A stretch of 64,000 bases of DNA, from positions 1 through 64,000 of the forward strand of contig WIXG01000233.1 in assembly GCA_009869945.1 (NCBI GenBank), written 5' to 3'. A program made the translations under genes and the position numbers. Positions 60,201 through 64,000 of the stretch are shown here, in pieces; the stretch's first letter is position 1, and each line of letters begins with the position of its first letter. The DNA comes from Mesaphorura yosii. Its lineage: Eukaryota; Arthropoda; Collembola; Poduromorpha; Tullbergiidae. Under the pieces are notes generated by a model, which was not told the origin of the DNA, ran no database searches, and worked only from the letters and a program-made list of their open reading frames with translations.

Positions 60201-63031
60201 AAGGTCTGTTTCGTAATCTTTGAGATTTAAAATGTGAGTAGTGAAAATGTAGCAACAGCCGGGGCTTCGCTAATGAGCTGTGAGTAATTATGACAATGCC
60301 AGATAAGTTCATAAAAGGTTCTTGCATTCTTTCCGTTCGTATTTGCTATCTCGCCTTCCCTTACCGCTTGTTATTTGGAAACCGGTCCTTTTCTTCATTC
60401 TTCTACGTTTGGTTCATATTTCCTCTTTTCTTTAGTCACTTTCTTCTTTCTGTTTCCATGAGTGCACTGGGCACCTATCGTCATGATACCACACAAGATG
60501 ACCAGTGTCAATTTCAGTTTCATGTCTTCAGACTGGACGTTCTCTTCCCAGTGCGCGATTCTCGATGGGAGATCAATCCACGATTTCATTCTTTGAAGTG
60601 TTTAATATGACAGGCTGGGTCGGTCCTTGTCCTGTCTTTGCGAAGATTTACGAGATTTATTTTCTGGATACCGAAAGTAAAAGCGATCATAAATCTTTCC
60701 GTGTCGATTTCATTATCAACTGTCACCTGAGAGCTGAGGCCACGACAAGAGACAACACTAGATTTCAGATTTGGTAACATGAAGCATGCGTTTTAAATAT
60801 TCATGTGCTATCTTATCACTCATCTACCTACCTGATACTCTGTCGTTCGATTTCATTCCTGTAGGCGAAACTGATTCGGTTCGTACCTCATTACTGACTG
60901 CAAAAGCCAGAGTTGAACTTAATTAAGTTGTAATCAGTTGTAATTGGAAGTCAACTCAGGTTGCTGAGCCCTTTCTAGTACACTTGGTTCATAGGCTCTT
61001 TGTCCTTCTTTTGAGACCGTAAAATAATGAGCAGCAGTAGCGACCACGCATCGGTGAACTTGAATGAATGAGCTCAAACATGCATGCAAGAATATTTAAA
61101 TCTCTACCTGTTAATCCCACTGTTTAATTATTCATAATTTTCCATTCATCCAACAAACATATCGTAATGCACGTGCTTATGAATCTTGTTCCTTAAATAC
61201 CCTGCCTCATAATTCATGTTGCAATTCGTTGATCTCTCCGTTCCGTTCGAGTATACACCCGAAAATATCTTAGCTCTTGGCTTCTTCGTTGTGATTTACA
61301 TATTTTTCAGTATCCTGCTTGCAGGTATTTCACGGCTTCTGAGTCGGAGCTGGTTCAAATTAATTCTTCACGCTGGAAACGAGAAGTTTCATTAGAAGGG
61401 TACAACCTTGAACCTGTCCATTTAGGTTGAACCATTTCAATCAGGAACTGAGCCTGTAAGTGAGGCTTGTTAATTTAGATTACATTTTCATTAAATTTCG
61501 TTATTAGTGCGTACACAAAGTGCGTATGCGTATGGAGTGAGCTGATTAGAAATTCATCAATAGCCATCCGTGTTATTTAACAGCGGCCAATGCCAATGCA
61601 AGATGAAAACTTGTAACTTGTATAGCAATTACAATTGGGAACCCATCAACATCACGAATGTAATTTAATAAAAGTGATTATAATATAGAATGTGTTCTAA
61701 GTTTCTTTGCGGCAGAGTTCGATGATAGGCAAATTGAAACAATAAATCTTGTTCATGTTCAATTTATGATACACATTCTCGCCACCGCGATAAGCAGTGT
61801 ACATTTTGCCACCACAGCTTTCTGCAACAGCTGTTTCGAAGGGCGATCCCCTTGGAGAAGTAATTTTTATTGGGATGCAATGATAGTCGTAAAAATGTCG
61901 ACTGAATCTCATTCTATTCTGCTGAAGAATTTCATTCATAACTGTGGTTGTGAATGCAGAGAATGTAACTTGATACACAGGCCACAGGAAAGCCGCGACT
62001 ATTTTATTGCATTTGCAATTAAATCCGCATAAATCACTCAACGCAAACCCAAAATATGATCGTTTGACCCTGGAGGGTCAACGCCAGCGCCTGCGACGGC
62101 ACTCGCCTGCTGTTTGCATTTGCAAGGTACCTCCCAGAATTGCAGTGTGCTGGCAGTGCATTGTGTTGTGGTGTTAACAAGCTGTCAAGTACATCAATAT
62201 TTAGCCATAATCCTATTATGTGCACTTGCATTTATCGTTCACACATTTTTCACTGAATGGTGAATGCTTTCAAAATGCGTAATGCGAGACTCGCTCCGCT
62301 GTTGGTACGTTTCATAGTGGAGTCAAATCAAAAGGAAATTCAGCGTGCAACTTTCCTTTTCATCTTCGCACATACAAAGATGAGACTTTTGGCTTCGGGT
62401 TCGAGTACGCGTACGCATAAACTTCAAGGAGGCGATTCACATCACATTTCAGGCTTCGGGTTATAAAACCTTGTGAATTCTGCGCAAAGTTGGTTTAGTC
62501 TGTACGACCTGGGTAACCCAAACACAAACAGACTCAACTTTGTTCTCATGTGCCCCAACTCCTAGAGTGTGTCGATTTCTATTTCTATTGCATTTCTCTG
62601 CGGTTGTACAATTGGAGTTTGGAACAAGAAGACTCTTGTTTTATGAATGAATCCAATTTTTCACGCATTTCCGGTTCGAACTCGAGCATTTCGTGAGACA
62701 GTTCGATCCATAACTGCCAACGTGCTAACCCTTTCAAATGAGCAGTGAAATTAGCAAGAATGTGAGACACACCACGGGCTCTGCTGACACAATTTGTCAT
62801 TCTCAGTTCATTAACGAGTGATTACTTGTGTTGACAATTTAATTCTCTGTGTCTCCTCTTCTCGCTCATTGCACAGTGCCCAGTTGGTGCTAAATACAAA
62901 TGTGATCCAAACAGAAGTTAGAGGTCGGGCAGCCGTGAAACGAGTGAGTGCGGTTAATTAAAGTAAGACTTTCTTGCTCAAAATATGACGTCAGTCGGCT
63001 AGAAGTAACAAAGAAAAGCACCTAAACTGTC
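57256..63031. other. large intron or intergenic region
   Basis: 5.8 kb without a supportable exon. Reading on from 57255 gives a stop at 57345, so an intron-retaining end is possible but weak. Open frames at 58030-58365 and 60290-60777 have no motifs. Confidence 0.4.
62986..62993. promoter_or_regulatory. CRE-like palindrome upstream of a first exon
   Basis: TGACGTCA, the consensus CREB/ATF site, 39 bases before the ATG at 63032. Position is suggestive only. Confidence 0.4.
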
Positions 63032-63097
63032 ATGATGTGGAGCATTTTTAGGAGAATGCATCTTATTGTCATCGCCATCCAAATTGTGCTGTTTCAG
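63032..63097 (+). CDS. probable first coding exon with signal peptide (gene continues outside window)
   Basis: ATG ATG TGG at 63032 starts 22 codons encoding a short basic start (MMWSIFRRMH) and a hydrophobic core (LIVIAIQIVLFQ), ending exactly at CAG|GTGAGC, a strong donor in phase 0. This is the shape of a signal-peptide first exon. The ADAMTS-like gene ends its last visible exon in phase 0 as well, so this could be an alternative 5' exon for downstream exons of that gene, or the start of another secreted protein. No partner exon is visible to 64000. Confidence 0.45.
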
Positions 63098-64000
63098 GTG
63101 AGCTCCAGCTTGCTGTCTTTGCATGATGTTTTGAGATTCTTATCTCAAACCCTTGCCGTGAGGTCCACTTTTTAACGTGTCCGTGTGGGCCCTTTTAACT
63201 CTTTTCTTTATCTCAGGACCATAAAATGAGGTGAATCATGCTTAACAGCTTAATATGAGACTTTGAGGCTCGGAGAACATGAGACATAAAGCAATAATAT
63301 CCAGCGTAATGGTCCAGTACAGTCTGTATAAATATGAACGGGATTCACGGACTCTGGAACAATAAACCCACATTAGGCCGTCCATGTAATTGTAATGGCT
63401 TGGGTTGTAGAAACTTTGCTCGTTTAGATTTTATATGACCAAGTAACTAGTAATGCTGTAAACGTACATGATCCGAATAAAATTGGACCTGAGCGTGGTG
63501 CGTGCAGAGATTCCGAAATGCGTGCTACGCAAACCGCACTTAGCGCTTGTGGCTGGCTTGTAAGGCGTAATCCATAAGTGAGGGCGTTACGGCATAAAGT
63601 AAAGTAACTGCGGCCATAAAACAACCCGTTTTTATAAAGCAACAGCGATTAAATTAGTTTGTTGATAAAATTATAGTCGCGTTTGTGCTTGCGATTATGC
63701 TGCCGAGCGTCCTGAAAGCCTTTCGCACTCGCAAATTTAATCTGCACCTCAAAGAGACCCGTTTCAATTGAAAATGGCAAAGAGTTGACAGTTTTATGAA
63801 GCGCTTTAGAAGAACTTGGCTAATTTCGATCCACCAGAGCGGCGAGTGTGGAAAGTCATTAGTCACTTCACTTCCTTAATCTTTTATTATGCAACTTCAT
63901 TCATGATCTCGCCTTGCGGTGCTCTACTGCCCAGAATTCATCTCGCAGACTGAAAATCGAAGTTTGGCAATTCAAGCAGGCTCGAAGTATTTGCTATGCT
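63098..64000. other. window end, presumed intron
   Basis: No exon supported. Minus-strand frames 63424-63642 and 63654-63866 lack motifs. Confidence 0.4.

Noticed and set aside
60290-60777. Overlapping plus-strand frames of 106 and 90 residues
   Set aside because: No motif, no splice partners, composition like the surrounding non-coding DNA.

Overview
The window is nuclear DNA of an arthropod with small spliced genes, many introns of 50-90 bp, GT-AG junctions and large non-coding gaps. The gene content (a tandem cluster of 7TM gustatory-type chemoreceptors that lack the usual insect C-terminal TY...QF signature, a staccato/BAIAP3-type Munc13 relative, an insect-style RasGAP, an ADAMTS-like gene) fits a non-insect hexapod. 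A springtail (Collembola) is my best guess, but this is inference from protein character only. All exon models were built by hand from reading frames and splice signals. Junctions marked as checked keep phase across the whole gene.

Layout: 1-153, remnant of a pogo/Tigger-type transposase. 944-2948 (-), vasa-like DEAD-box helicase. 3416-8504 (-), three tandem chemoreceptor genes with one shared phase-1 intron; the intron of the first holds a 388 bp SINE with a 5S rRNA-like head and a 16 bp target-site duplication. 9301-10372 (-), phytanoyl-CoA dioxygenase family enzyme. 11457-12867 (+), secreted neutral lipase with an intact triad. 15655-25997 (+), a large SYNGAP/DAB2IP/raskol RasGAP with at least two alternative 5' ends. 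26796-29998 (+), BAIAP3/staccato-like Munc13 relative without an N-terminal C2. 30131-31626 (-), serine hydrolase (kraken/SERHL type) divergent from 32145-33706 (+), an orphan protein. 34594-35240 (+) PEBP and 35321-35868 (-) a secreted DUF4430 protein, convergent. 36417-37927 (-), a single-pass membrane protein with an LDLa-like module. 38749-40338 (-), two adjacent C2H2 zinc-finger ORFs. 41189-42730 (+), THO complex subunit 3. 43233-43744, a near-identical inverted repeat. 43825-44024 (-), a tiny secreted peptide. 44025-53627, gene-poor. 53628-57255 (+), the 5' part of an ADAMTS-like gene. 57256-64000, mostly non-coding, with a probable alternative first exon at 63032.

The genes are functionally mixed: germline RNA helicase, taste or odour receptors, lipid enzymes (lipase, phytanoyl-CoA dioxygenase, hydrolase), Ras and exocytosis regulators, mRNA export and extracellular matrix. 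I see no operon-like logic. Collinearity is limited to local tandem duplication (receptors, zinc fingers) and head-to-head pairs (hydrolase/orphan; zinc finger/THOC3). The most unusual items are the 5S-headed SINE, the inverted repeat downstream of the peptide gene, the homogenised zinc-finger array, the CUB-less LDLa membrane protein and the alternative promoters.
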